Assembly (NCBI GenBank): GCA_945487445.1
Contig: CALYTU010000002.1
Span: 1-35,374 of the forward strand
Origin: an uncultured Clostridia bacterium
Lineage (GTDB): Bacteria > Bacillota > Clostridia > Oscillospirales > Oscillospiraceae
DNA: 35,374 bases
Reading direction: 5' to 3'
The notes below the pieces were generated by a model. That model was not told the DNA's origin and did not search any database. It saw only the letters and a list, made by a program, of their open reading frames with translations. The translations under genes were made by a program, and so were the position numbers. This document shows positions 19,301 to 27,724 of the stretch, one piece after another (positions within the stretch are counted from its first letter, which is position 1; the number at the start of each line of letters is the position of its first letter).

Positions 19301-22300
19301 CAATGATTGGTCTCCGGGATTGTCTGAGGCGCGTCATCGATCACCAGCTGGATGAAAGTGTTTCCGAGGACGTACTGGACCGTGACCGTATCGCGCTGAA
19401 CCGGCTCTATGACGCCTTTACCAAGAAATACGGGCTGATTAACTCAAAGGCCAACAGAATGGCATTTGAGGGAGACAGCTCCTATTATCTCATGACCTCT
19501 CTGGAGAACCTGGACGAGGACGGAAACCTTTCCGGTAAGGCCGACATTTTCTTCAAACGCACCATCAAGCAGCAGCGCAGCGTAAACCGGGTAGACACGG
19601 CCTCTGAGGCCCTGGCCGTTTCCATTGGCCAGAAGGCCGAAGTTGATCTTGCCTTTATGGCGGAGCTCATGGGCGGCCCGGAACATATCCAGGCTATCGT
19701 TGACGATCTCCAGGGTGTGATCTTCAAAGACCCGGCCTCCGGCCCCTTTGATCTGGCCTCCGGAGGCGAGCATTGGGATCAAGGCTGGCAGCCTGCGGAT
19801 CAGTACCTGTCCGGCAACGTGAGAAAAAAGCTCCATCAGGCAGAACAGGCAGCGGAGGTAGATTCCTTCTTCCGCGTAAACGCCGAGGCCTTGCGCCGTG
19901 CGCAGCCCAAAGACCTGGATGCGTCGGAAATCGACGTGCGTATCGGCAGCACCTGGATTGACCCGGAGTATTATCGCCAGTTCCTGATCGAAACCTTCAA
20001 GCCGTCCTATTACCGGCAACGGCACATCAAGGTGCTGTACTCCCCTTACACCGGCGCATGGAAGATCGAAGGGGCAGATAAGTTTGAGCGCACCGGCTTC
20101 CAGGTTACGCAAACATGGGGCACGGATCGTAAAAACGCCTATGATATTTTCGAGGACAGTCTGAACCTGCGGGAAGTAACCGTCTATGATAAGGTGATGG
20201 AAAACGGGAAAGAGCGTCGTGTTTTGAACAAGGACGAAACGATGCTCGCATCGCAAAAACAGGAGCGGTTGCGGTCTGAATTCTGCGATTGGATTTGGAA
20301 AGACCCGGATCGCCGGGAAGCCCTTGTAAAAAAATACAATGAGGATATGAACAGCACCAGACCCAGGGAATACGACGGCAAGCACCTGGTCTTCGGCGGG
20401 ATCAACCCGGAAATTGAGCTGCGAGAGCATCAGCTGAACGCCATTGCTCACGTTATCTACGGCGGTAATTCGCTGCTGGCCCACGAAGTGGGCGCTGGCA
20501 AAACCTTTGAGATGGTTGCAGCTGCAATGGAGAGCAAACGCCTGGGCCTATGCAGCAAATCGCTTTTTGTGGTGCCGAATCACCTGGTAGATCAGTGGGC
20601 CTCTGAGTTCCTGCGGCTCTACCCGGCAGCCAATATCCTGGTCACAACCAAGAAAGACTTCCAGCCCAAAAACCGGAAGCGCTTCTGCTCCCGGATCGCC
20701 ACCGGCGACTATGACGCGATAATCATTGGCCAAACCCAGTTCGAGAAAATTCCTATTTCCACGGAGCGGCAAATCCGGCTGATCCAGAAGCAGATCGACG
20801 ATCTCACCAGAGCGATTGAGGAGATGCAGCAGGATCGTGATACCCCGCGCTGGTCTGTGAAGCAGGTTGAAAGGTTCAAGGCACAGCTGGAAGCCCGTCT
20901 GAAAAAGCTCCAGGATTCTCCGCGAGACGACGTTGTAACCTTCGAGGAGCTGGGCGTGGACAGGCTCTTTGTGGACGAGAGTGATTATTACAAAAACCTC
21001 TACACCTACACAAAGATGCAGAACGTGGCCGGTATTTCCAATTCCTCCGCACAGAAATCCCAAGACCTGTATTACAAGTGCAGATACATGGACGAGCTCA
21101 CCGGAGGGCGTGGCCTGATCTTTGCGACCGGCACACCCGTCAGCAACTCCATGACCGAGGTATATATCATTCAGCAATATTTACAGTATCAGAGGATGCA
21201 GGAGCTTGGCATGGGCTTCTTTGACGCCTGGGCCTCCCGGTTTGGTGAAACTACCTCTCAGATGGAGCTGGCCCCGGAGGGCACCGGCTACCGGATGCGG
21301 AATCGCTTTGCCAAGTTCTTCAATTTGCCCGAGCTCATGACGCTGCTGAAGGAGGTCGCGGACATAAAGACTGCCGACCAGCTTGATCTTCCGACGCCGG
21401 AGGTCGAATATCACAACTGCGTTGCGAAACCAACAGAACTGCAAAAGGCAATGATGAAAAACCTTTCGGATCGTGCTTCCAAGATCCACAGCGGAGCTGT
21501 TGATCCCAAGGAAGATAATATGTTGAAGATCACCAGCGACGGCAGGAAGCTTGGCCTCGATCAGCGAATCATCAACCCGCTGCTCGCGGACGAGCCGGGC
21601 ACAAAGGTAAACCTGTGCGTGGAGAACGTGCTGCGTATCTGGCGTGAAAGCGACGCCGATAAATTGACACAGCTGATCTTCTGCGATATTTCGACCCCAA
21701 AAGCCTGGCAAAGCAAAAAGCCCGCAGGGCAAACGGAAGATGCTGCGGAGCCTGGCAGCCCGGATTTCATTCCAAATTTGGAAGAAAGCTCTGACAACGG
21801 CTTTACCGTGTACGACGATATTCGTAACAAGCTCATTGCCGGTGGGATGCCGCCAGAGCAGATCGCGTATATCCATGACGCTGACACCGAAGCCAAAAAG
21901 CGGGAGCTTTTCGATAAGATGCGGAAGGGCGTCGTTCGGGTTTTGCTTGGCAGCACGGCAAAAATGGGAGCCGGAACAAACGTGCAGGATCGCTTGATCG
22001 CCAGTCATGATTTGGATTGCCCGTGGCGGCCCCGTGATTTGACCCAGCGCAAAGGCCGAATTGAGCGACAGGGCAACCAAAACAAGAAAGTCCACGTCTA
22101 CCGCTATGTTACAGAGGACACATTTGATGCCTATCTCTGGCAAACGGTGGAAAATAAGCAAAAGTACATTGGTCAAATAATGACCAGCAAGAGCCCCGTC
22201 CGCTCCATGGAGGACGTGGATCAGACCGCGCTCTCCTTTGCGGAGATCAAAGCGCTTTGCGCCGGTGATCCCCGAATCAAGGAGCGTATGGATCTGGAAG

Positions 22301-22950
22301 TAGAAGTGTCTAAGCTCCGCCTTATGAAGTCAGCCCACCAGAGCCAGCAGTTCCGGATGCAGGATATGCTCCTGAAAACCTACCCCGCGCAGATCAGCCA
22401 AACGGAGCAGGGCATCCAGGCGCTGAAAGCAGACATGGAGCTGCTTGCAGCTTGTCCGATCCCGGAGGATGGCTTTATTGGGATGGAGGTCCGAGGCGAC
22501 CTTCTGACGGATAAGGAGAACGCCGGGGCGGCCCTTCTGGATGCCTGCAAAGACCTTCGGAACGCAGAGCCTATCGACGTGGGCAGCTACCGCGGCTTCA
22601 AAATGGAGGCAGAGTTCGACATTTGGGATCGGGCGCTGGTGCTGACCCTGAGAGGAACCGCGTCTCACCGTGTAGAGCTTGGGTCTGACCCGAAGGGCAA
22701 TTTGGTCCGTATTGAGAATGCGCTGTCCCGCATCCCGTTACGGATCGAAACTGCATCCCACTATCTGGATAAGCTCCGGACGGAGCAGGCCCTGGCTGAA
22801 AAGGAGCTTGGGAAGCCTTTTGAGTTTGAGGCAGAGCTGGCGGAAAAGTCAGCCCGGCTTGTCGAATTAAACCTTGTGCTTAGTCTGGATCGCTCCACAA
22901 ACACCCAGGAGCCGGACAAGGCAAAGAAACAATATCAGGAGGTACGATAA
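13363..22950 (+). CDS. Giant polyvalent ICE protein: ArdC-N-like domain, low-complexity/tnpV overlap region, MutS-I-like module, N6-adenine methylase-like domain, SF2 (SNF2-type) helicase
   Basis: LYKYPFQEQLLIFAQRPGATACADYDTWNTRMHRYV; LLYRMGEFYELFGEDA; LEPACGVGNFFG and NVPFG; LAHEVGAGKTFEM, DESD, TGTPVSNSM, QRKGRIERQGNQ. Confidence 0.88.
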   Translation: MPNEKLDYYIQMAEDTARRITWNQGNWTAFLRTASRLYKYPFQEQLLIFAQRPGATACADYDTWNTRMHRYVRRGGHGIALIDEAGGSARLKYVFDITDTGSGPNSLSPYVWTLLYEHFRSVSDALAQRFGIVADDGIDVISTAVDVLHTQIQGSILIQATEFWENNSLDILRSVDKSLLAEYDEGEIKSKFVRCAAESAAYMTALRCGFSQTPTFNSATIYGVTEFNTPDSIGELGRAVNECGAQVLRTIEAAVKAYERERRRGAERSSNEPAVRHQLLRGSDREDGSHDRPGERSELSPGGRGLDSGHRPGAGADPGRPPHLPLGRETEGLPEGASSEPVSAVRSPRNPVEAHEGRAGAGAGAPGHDDSQDGRAAGRDRGAEAPGSDEVGRDDEQHPAQRGGNDLRGPDLLLNPEAATEPEPDAASSEPEPPAEQPAPAPAGQQLTMFPTEAQQVNIIQEAESAQAAPFASSVPQDVIDDFLRHGSNDAKTRMRLVSALATYGDLPSAGINLKEHFYGGYGIEVDGVKYAAWYDDAGIRISRGSSARYTPFAETVPWYDAAQRIATLYRRGIYALTVEAEEALGNERRELAQSLLLIYRDLAEAARPHYLLSLAPYASAKGGFPEQESMLAEALSAPDKVNAIVDDLHNLQNDMARYYTETQDKYAYQHFLRFRHRGMDSLGTRLQALTFPQTVIPQTAAELPHTPFITEDEIDATLADRASGVSGGKTRIYNFFTAKPAHTPKEKAEFLKDEYGIGGSSHAVSGDGWEDHDAKGLRLRKGKCLDITISWPNVVKRIDTLIRLNRYLTPEELAQVNAVREAHYDPEEENAEPVENVLPSEKREEKQELPKQDLSEHYAIYQRIKESDALVGNSLLLYRMGEFYELFGEDADKAAKALDFTSVTWNTPEGRPISMVGIPRYSLAYYLEQLRDTYDVTVVAGDDVKRYLSIDHEAAKAINEHEAEFGADGWRAFGGRTYDFADETDVQETISVQPQEPPEAEDSTTPSTAEEALDLFVSSFDDQDNLREDTSALPSAADPTPMDAAAPKNSTQHDTSNPVAEAEKAPPREMTQEEIDDALRAWNGRVESKRAVVRYMEAHSRERQTAEWMKKEFKSAYQDLADRIRLENGLALISPDGSAETVLPWQKVQRRIAQLIREDRFFTEQELDNFEDVDVAAVREQLAQKPGSGESDRLDEMLRQAELASELYTQTGQPVFAFEEGNPQPVNLSEEAGAKAPEMAHAAEPENTDNGSGTPSVEASFTPYKKGDTVYIENTEYQITAVNDFDVQLQDPTQRYPIFRSENRQRFERMLLEDRRNLRITELLAGDLDHCSGYLRDALTWDGGLLDLKDKEKISSLFRYGATNSRVSSFLAASFMGKESEMLMPSGEQATLTMDIHALDLRVENDEGSVISVSRTNWTEIAPLLRAMYQQERYGFFQTPELPEPLPAAPDSNDPSLMNEQASATSRPDYTVETVAEYPAIENGLPFDVSVQVLHPEPETPIQIPPENFRITDDHLGEGGPKAKFQSNMAAISTLKHIEAEGRTATPEEQEILSRYVGWGGLPEAFDDRKAEWSKEYAELKAALTPEEYTAARASTLNAHYTSPTVIRAIYSALSRMGFTTGNILEPACGVGNFFGLLPQEMSASRLYGVELDSVSGRIAQKLYPNANITVAGFETTDRRDFYDVAVGNVPFGQYQVNDRAYNKLGFSIHNYFFAKTLDQIRPGGIVTFITSRYTLDAKDDTVRRYLAQRADFLGAIRLSDNAFRANAGTDVVSDIIFLQKRASPSLEEPEWIATAKNIPDSEPAGVGDKITFSAGYPPVEVTATVTDVIREYRSAYHYTAKDSEREYRYVTARSITKIERKDLVYEINQYFLDHPEMVLGVPAMESTQYGRDDYTVKPVPGASLSEQLQEAVKNIGGLYRPPELLDLEDGAAPSAAIPADPGVRNFSYTLVNGQLYFRSGSVMTPSQETGLAKDRIKAMIGLRDCLRRVIDHQLDESVSEDVLDRDRIALNRLYDAFTKKYGLINSKANRMAFEGDSSYYLMTSLENLDEDGNLSGKADIFFKRTIKQQRSVNRVDTASEALAVSIGQKAEVDLAFMAELMGGPEHIQAIVDDLQGVIFKDPASGPFDLASGGEHWDQGWQPADQYLSGNVRKKLHQAEQAAEVDSFFRVNAEALRRAQPKDLDASEIDVRIGSTWIDPEYYRQFLIETFKPSYYRQRHIKVLYSPYTGAWKIEGADKFERTGFQVTQTWGTDRKNAYDIFEDSLNLREVTVYDKVMENGKERRVLNKDETMLASQKQERLRSEFCDWIWKDPDRREALVKKYNEDMNSTRPREYDGKHLVFGGINPEIELREHQLNAIAHVIYGGNSLLAHEVGAGKTFEMVAAAMESKRLGLCSKSLFVVPNHLVDQWASEFLRLYPAANILVTTKKDFQPKNRKRFCSRIATGDYDAIIIGQTQFEKIPISTERQIRLIQKQIDDLTRAIEEMQQDRDTPRWSVKQVERFKAQLEARLKKLQDSPRDDVVTFEELGVDRLFVDESDYYKNLYTYTKMQNVAGISNSSAQKSQDLYYKCRYMDELTGGRGLIFATGTPVSNSMTEVYIIQQYLQYQRMQELGMGFFDAWASRFGETTSQMELAPEGTGYRMRNRFAKFFNLPELMTLLKEVADIKTADQLDLPTPEVEYHNCVAKPTELQKAMMKNLSDRASKIHSGAVDPKEDNMLKITSDGRKLGLDQRIINPLLADEPGTKVNLCVENVLRIWRESDADKLTQLIFCDISTPKAWQSKKPAGQTEDAAEPGSPDFIPNLEESSDNGFTVYDDIRNKLIAGGMPPEQIAYIHDADTEAKKRELFDKMRKGVVRVLLGSTAKMGAGTNVQDRLIASHDLDCPWRPRDLTQRKGRIERQGNQNKKVHVYRYVTEDTFDAYLWQTVENKQKYIGQIMTSKSPVRSMEDVDQTALSFAEIKALCAGDPRIKERMDLEVEVSKLRLMKSAHQSQQFRMQDMLLKTYPAQISQTEQGIQALKADMELLAACPIPEDGFIGMEVRGDLLTDKENAGAALLDACKDLRNAEPIDVGSYRGFKMEAEFDIWDRALVLTLRGTASHRVELGSDPKGNLVRIENALSRIPLRIETASHYLDKLRTEQALAEKELGKPFEFEAELAEKSARLVELNLVLSLDRSTNTQEPDKAKKQYQEVR
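14174..14605 (+). CDS. tnpV: TnpV-like transposon-encoded protein, nested in the +1 frame of the giant ORF
   Basis: MSQQYDINYYADLIEKTDHMIDPENGLSYHREGEVWIPDIAL...WGERRRDYLKEHRPSLYQQYVLHGTLWKHMKDVQELAQERLDTMI...QQGVTEELKRRDQMKWVGMMNNIRHSVEETIYADLIYS matches the TnpV pattern. Perfect SD ggaaaggag; strongly GC-biased third positions in this frame. Confidence 0.75.
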   Translation: MSQQYDINYYADLIEKTDHMIDPENGLSYHREGEVWIPDIALEPELIQDDRPTFPWGERRRDYLKEHRPSLYQQYVLHGTLWKHMKDVQELAQERLDTMIPRMAEQQGVTEELKRRDQMKWVGMMNNIRHSVEETIYADLIYS

Positions 22951-22951
22951 G

Positions 22952-23890
22952 ATGCCCGTAGAAAAAGACAGTATAACGCCTGCCGCGCCGGTCGCTCGGA
23001 TTGACTATCTTTTCAGCGGAGGCAGAGTCGGTGAATCCGTAGAGTACACGGATTCAGCTGAATTCATCCGCGACGTGAAGGAACAGAACGAATACGGTGT
23101 GCCGATGGCGCTGGTGCTCTACGCCGACGCCAAGGGCGAGACAATCCCGCGCGATTTCCTCCGGGATATGGACCCGCCGCTGCAGGGGGTGACGGTCTCT
23201 TATATGAACGTGCCGGTTTACTATGAATCGCTTGCATATGCAACGGAGCACGATGAGCTTTCAGCCTTCAGCGCATCTCGCAAGACCAACGAGGCCTGTA
23301 TACGCGAGATCGAGTCAGCCATTGAAAGCCATTACGACGGCCATATTGTTGATTTTGGCGCATATAAACAGGTAATTGGTGCCTTTGGGCACGAACGTAC
23401 CATGTGCATCCTGGCCAATACGATTCAAGGGTGCAAATTGGACGATCAATTTTCAAATGAAAATAGGGAATGGGCCTCTGGCATTCATATCCCTGCCGAC
23501 CCCGAAATTGGCGCTGTTATGAACATATCCCCAGAGCCTCTCAACACATTCACTTATATCGTGCGTCGCAGATACCTAATGAAGAGTCCTCTTACAGAAG
23601 CAGATATTCGCGCAGAGGCGGTTCGCATAATGAAAGGCTTCAGAGAAGCATCGGAGCCCAACAGCCCCAATAAAACCCACTATTCCGTCCGGCTATCGGA
23701 GAATTTCATGCTTCGCGCTAACTATGTACACCTGGGGAAGCTGTGCAAACTTTTCCCGTTCAAGTCCTTCTGCCTGGTCGGCATGAAGGATAAGTCCGGG
23801 CGATATGCGCAGATACGAGCGGATGAAGACCGGACCAAGCCGCTGCGTACCGTTAAGCCGCCGTCCAAGAAGAAAGGAATTGATCGCTGA
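22952..23890 (+). CDS. DUF3849-like protein
   Basis: ATG 22952 after SD aggaggtacgataag; VPVYYESLAYATEHDELSAFSASRKTNEACIREIESAIESHYDG...YIVRRRY. The ORF track begins upstream of the likely start. Confidence 0.75.
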   Translation: MPVEKDSITPAAPVARIDYLFSGGRVGESVEYTDSAEFIRDVKEQNEYGVPMALVLYADAKGETIPRDFLRDMDPPLQGVTVSYMNVPVYYESLAYATEHDELSAFSASRKTNEACIREIESAIESHYDGHIVDFGAYKQVIGAFGHERTMCILANTIQGCKLDDQFSNENREWASGIHIPADPEIGAVMNISPEPLNTFTYIVRRRYLMKSPLTEADIRAEAVRIMKGFREASEPNSPNKTHYSVRLSENFMLRANYVHLGKLCKLFPFKSFCLVGMKDKSGRYAQIRADEDRTKPLRTVKPPSKKKGIDR

Positions 23891-24129
23891 TGGAAGATGA
23901 ACAAAACAGCTATACCCGGGAAGATCTGCGGGTCATGCACTACACAGGGCGGAGCACTTCACACGGTTACGGCAGGGACAAGATTACCTCCTACCGCTCT
24001 GGCGTGCAGACGAAAGCCGGTGACCTTGAGGAGCGCGAATGGCTGAAAGAGGCCGAAGCCCTGGTTGCCCGCGAAGGAGGCGCAGCAGAGCTTGCTTCTC
24101 TCATCAAGACGGCCTCTACTCTGCCCTAG
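23890..24129 (+). CDS. Hypothetical ICE protein
   Basis: 1-nt stop/start overlap with the upstream gene; coherent 79-aa ORF. Confidence 0.6.
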   Translation: MEDEQNSYTREDLRVMHYTGRSTSHGYGRDKITSYRSGVQTKAGDLEEREWLKEAEALVAREGGAAELASLIKTASTLP

Positions 24130-24239
24130 CTGCAACGATAAAGCAATCAGGCGGTATGCCCTGGAGCTTTATATGACGAGGCCGAGCGGAACGCAGAGAA
24201 CGAAACCCAAAAAATCTACAATGGAGAGGGGGAGATAAA

Positions 24240-24581
24240 ATGGGAAAGCGCCGAGAGCGCGGCGTGAAGATCAATTTCTGGGTAACACCGGAGGAGCTTG
24301 ATTTGATAAAGTCCAAGATGGAAAAAGCCCAGGTAAAAAACATGAGCGCTTATCTGCGGAAGCTGGCTATCGACGGTTATATTGTGCGCCTGGATGTGCC
24401 TGAACTGCGGGAAATTATCACCAATGCGCGCCGTGCCGGTGCGAACCTGAACCAATTAACCAAACGTGTCAACGAAACTGGCCGCCTCTACGAAGCTGAT
24501 CTGGAGGATTTGCGCCAATCACAGGAACGCCTTATCACCGAAACAGAAAGTCTGATGGAGAAGCTGTCAGAGCTTCTCTGA
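24240..24581 (+). CDS. mobC: MobC-like relaxosome accessory protein
   Basis: RGVKINFWVTPEELDLIKSKMEKAQVKNMSAYLRKLAIDGYIV...ARRAGANLNQLTKRVNETG typical of Firmicutes MobC. Confidence 0.85.
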   Translation: MGKRRERGVKINFWVTPEELDLIKSKMEKAQVKNMSAYLRKLAIDGYIVRLDVPELREIITNARRAGANLNQLTKRVNETGRLYEADLEDLRQSQERLITETESLMEKLSELL

Positions 24582-24591
24582 AACAAAACCA

Positions 24592-24623
24592 GAGCGCAGA
24601 AACGGTAATTCGTTTCTGCGCTC
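24592..24623 (+). terminator. Perfect 12-bp stem-loop (gagcgcagaaac / gtttctgcgctc) after mobC
   Basis: Perfect inverted repeat with 8-nt loop, weak T-rich tail. Confidence 0.6.
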
Positions 24624-24642
24624 AATTCCTTTGGAGGAAATT

Positions 24643-26331
24643 ATGAAAAGATTTACTTCGATTATCCTATTGGTCGCGCTTCTTCTCTCCCTTCCGATGA
24701 TCCAGGCATACGCGAGCTCCGCATCATTCACCGACGTGTCGCCCACGTCCTGGTACTCAGCTCCTGTGACCTATGCCGCAAGCAGCGGCTTCGCCGTTGG
24801 CAGCGACAATCACTTTTACCCAAAAGCTGCCGTGACAAGGGGCGAGTTTATCACCATGCTGGCCAGAGTCGTTTCACCGGAGGGCCTTCCCGATGAGCTC
24901 CCAGACACGCAGTTTTCGGACGTCGATCAGAGCAGATTTTACTATAAGCCGGTGATGTGGGCCGTTGCAAACGGCATTGCGGACGGAACATCTGCGGGAA
25001 AGTTCTCACCACAAGAACAGATTAAACGTCAGGATATGGCGCTCATGATCCTTCGCACCGAGCAGCGTACTTCTCTGGGCATCCTGCCCGCTGAGACCGT
25101 TGCTTCTGCTTTTGCTGACGATCAGAGTATCTCTGGATATGCGCGTACTGCTGTTTATAAGCTCCAGGAGCAGGGACTGCTTACCGGCAATAAGGACGGC
25201 TCCTTCAATCCAAAAAGCAGCTTGACCCGCGCAGAGGCCGTCACGGTTTTGTCTCATTTGAGTATGTATAAGACCGGCCATACACACACTTTCCAAGCTG
25301 CCGAGACTGTCGCTCCCACCTGTACGACACGGGGCAAGCAGTTTTATCGCTGTCAATGCGGCAGCTATTACGCGGTCTATACCAACGCAGCATTGGGCCA
25401 CAACTACGTCCTTCAAAAAACGGATGCGGCCAGTTGGACGGCAACCTATCAATGCTCACGATGCGGGACTACGCATACGGAAAAGCTTCCAGGAGAAGCA
25501 CCACATAAAATCTACGATGGTAATAGTTTAATCTCTTATGAGAATGCTATGGCTGTTGTGGATCAGCTTCAGCAGATCTATCCCGATTTGCTTCATTCCT
25601 ATGTAGGTGGTTATTCCGTCTGGGGAACCGGCATCCGCGTTGTGACGCTGGGAAAAGGGAACAGATACATTTTCATGAATGGCAACATTCACGCCAAAGA
25701 AACTGTTACCACGAATTATCTTCTGAAAGTTTTGGACGAGTATGCCTATGCCTATAGCACAAACGGGAAGATTGGTGCATATCAGATTAAACCGTTGTTG
25801 GACACCTTTACGCTGGTAATTATCCCGTGCTCTAACCCGGATGGCAGAGCGAAGGTAATAGCCGGAAACAATGGCTGGAAAGCAAATGGCCGTGGCGTTA
25901 ATCTGAACGAAAACTTCCCCACGAATTGGGTCTATGCTTTCTCCGGCGGCTACGGAGCTTATGCCGGGTCAGAACCTGAAACACAGACCATAATATCCGT
26001 CTTAAATAGATACCCCTTTGAGCTTGTGCTGGATTGCCATACCTCCGGCGAAGTCATCTATTATGCCGATAATGATTGCAGCACAGCTCTTAGCGCGAAA
26101 TCATATAATCTTGCTAAGGCGCTGAAAGCAAAATGTGGTTTTGGCCTCTATAAGTACGGAGCTACGGCGGGAATGGCGAACTATGCGCGGCACCCGTATG
26201 GAGTGCCCGGCTTTACGATTGAGATGTTTCCCTATGTTGCCAGCGGCCCGATTGACTGTACGAAGTTTTCCTCCTGGGTATGGAGCAAACTGGACACAAC
26301 ACCTGCTATTGCCATGAACTACCTGAAGTAG
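24643..26331 (+). CDS. Secreted SLH-domain (x3) M14-family zinc metallopeptidase
   Basis: Signal peptide MKRFTSIILLVALLLSLPMIQAYA; three SLH repeats; NGNIHAKE, SNPDGR, GRGVNLNENFPTNW, LDCHTSGE, GFTIEMFPY. ATG 24643 after SD ggagg. Confidence 0.88.
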   Translation: MKRFTSIILLVALLLSLPMIQAYASSASFTDVSPTSWYSAPVTYAASSGFAVGSDNHFYPKAAVTRGEFITMLARVVSPEGLPDELPDTQFSDVDQSRFYYKPVMWAVANGIADGTSAGKFSPQEQIKRQDMALMILRTEQRTSLGILPAETVASAFADDQSISGYARTAVYKLQEQGLLTGNKDGSFNPKSSLTRAEAVTVLSHLSMYKTGHTHTFQAAETVAPTCTTRGKQFYRCQCGSYYAVYTNAALGHNYVLQKTDAASWTATYQCSRCGTTHTEKLPGEAPHKIYDGNSLISYENAMAVVDQLQQIYPDLLHSYVGGYSVWGTGIRVVTLGKGNRYIFMNGNIHAKETVTTNYLLKVLDEYAYAYSTNGKIGAYQIKPLLDTFTLVIIPCSNPDGRAKVIAGNNGWKANGRGVNLNENFPTNWVYAFSGGYGAYAGSEPETQTIISVLNRYPFELVLDCHTSGEVIYYADNDCSTALSAKSYNLAKALKAKCGFGLYKYGATAGMANYARHPYGVPGFTIEMFPYVASGPIDCTKFSSWVWSKLDTTPAIAMNYLK

Positions 26332-26340
26332 GAGGTCACA

Positions 26341-27440
26341 ATGAACAAGTATCGAATTATTGCTTTCCTTCTGACGCTGCTCCTCTTTATTCAGGCTATC
26401 CGCGCCCTGGCTCCAACGGCTGCCGCGGTAGATTCCACGGCGCAAATAATCACGCAGCAGGAGGTCACAGAGGCCCTTCTGGCGCTCCAGGAAGAATACC
26501 CGGACGGAATGCCCTGGACAAACCAAAGTCCAACTCCTGCCTATGTCTGGCGTTTCAAGGGGACCCTTGTCTGCATGGGCGGCTGTGCTGCCTTCAGCGC
26601 AATCCTACAAGATCGTGTGTTCGGATCTATCGCAGATGTGCCTTTAACATGGCAACGGATCAAAGAGGACTATAAAACAGGCGGCGTCTCCGAATGCGCC
26701 GTGCCATACTCCTGGGACAATCTCTGGCCGGGCGATATACTGCAATTTCCCGGCCACGTCGTTATTGTCGTGGAAAAATTCGAGGATCATATCACCATCG
26801 CAGAGGGAAATTTCAACGGGCAAATCCGATGGGGCCGTAACATCTCAAAAAATGGTGTCAATTCTGCGAACTATGTACTCACGTGATACAGCAAGACGGA
26901 GCCATTGATGCCATACACCGATCTGCCGGAGCGCAGGCATTGGTCGTATGCTCCCGTCACCTGGGCGCTCCTGGAGAACGTAGCCGCGCCGATCAGCGCG
27001 ACCCGCTTCGCACCAAAGGCGAGCTGCACCCGCGCCGAAATGGTTTCCTTCCTCTGGGCTGCCTCCGGTCGTCCGGAGCCAGAGCCCCAGGAAATGCCTT
27101 TTACGGATGTACCGGCGTCAGCGCCGTACTATAAGGCCGTTCTTTGGGCATTGGAAAACGGAATCACCGGCGGGACTTCTCCCAATTCTTTTTCTCCGGA
27201 TATGCTCTGTACCAGGGCCCAAGCGCTGACCTTCCTATGGCGAGCTGCCGGGAGCCCGAAGTCCGATGGCCGTAATGAAAGCTTTGACGATGTGCCGTCC
27301 TCGAAATACTACTTTTCCTCCGTTGCCTGGGCCTTGCAGCAGCACATCACCAGCGGAACATCCGCACGCACTTCTCTCCCCGGCGCACAATTACCCGCGC
27401 TGAAGCGCTGGCGTTTCTCTGCTCTGAAAAGATCGCGTAA
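26341..27440 (+). pseudogene. CHAP-like secreted peptidase fused to three SLH repeats, split by in-frame TGA (26884-26886) and a -1 frameshift near 27372
   Basis: ORF 26341-26886 (signal peptide; MGGCAAFSAIL, PGDILQFPGHVVIV, AEGNFNGQIRWGR) continues in the same frame after TGA as YSKTEPLMPYTDLPERRHW plus SLH repeats. The third SLH repeat resumes in another frame as FSPRRTITRAEALAFLCSEKIA* ending at 27440. Confidence 0.7.
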
Positions 27441-27523
27441 AAAATGGCCGCCACGCCGTCCAGGCCGCGCCACATCAAATCGAAGGACGGCAAGCCGCGA
27501 AATAACCCATCCGGGGTGTTTGT

Positions 27524-27558
27524 CGCAAAAACCCGAGCATTTGTTTCGGTTTTTTGCG
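27524..27558 (+). terminator. Terminator-like hairpin cgcaaaaacccga-gcatttgt-ttcggttttttgcg
   Basis: 12 bp of stem with one mismatch and a T run; downstream of the SLH pseudogene. Confidence 0.55.
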
Positions 27559-27688
27559 TCAAATGCCCCGGCTTTTTCATTTTCTCCTCTGAGGATAAGA
27601 CGGGGTTCCCTGCTGCGGGCTTTAGGAGGCGACAGGTGCAGCAAAGAAAGACCGAGACGGGAAGTAAGTCATCCGGTAAGGCTGTTTA

Positions 27689-27720
27689 GAAAAACCGGAG
27701 CATTTGTTCCGATTTTTTCC
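27689..27720 (+). terminator. Second related terminator-like hairpin gaaaaaccgga-gcatttgt-tccgatttttt
   Basis: Same loop and flanks as the hairpin at 27524-27558, 165 bp downstream. Confidence 0.55.
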
Positions 27721-27724
27721 ATAC

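Noticed and set aside
19444-20484. 346-aa minus-strand ORF opposite the giant ORF
   Set aside because: Antisense to a conserved methylase/helicase region; composition artefact.
21181-22176. 331-aa minus-strand ORF
   Set aside because: Antisense to helicase motifs; no domain signature.
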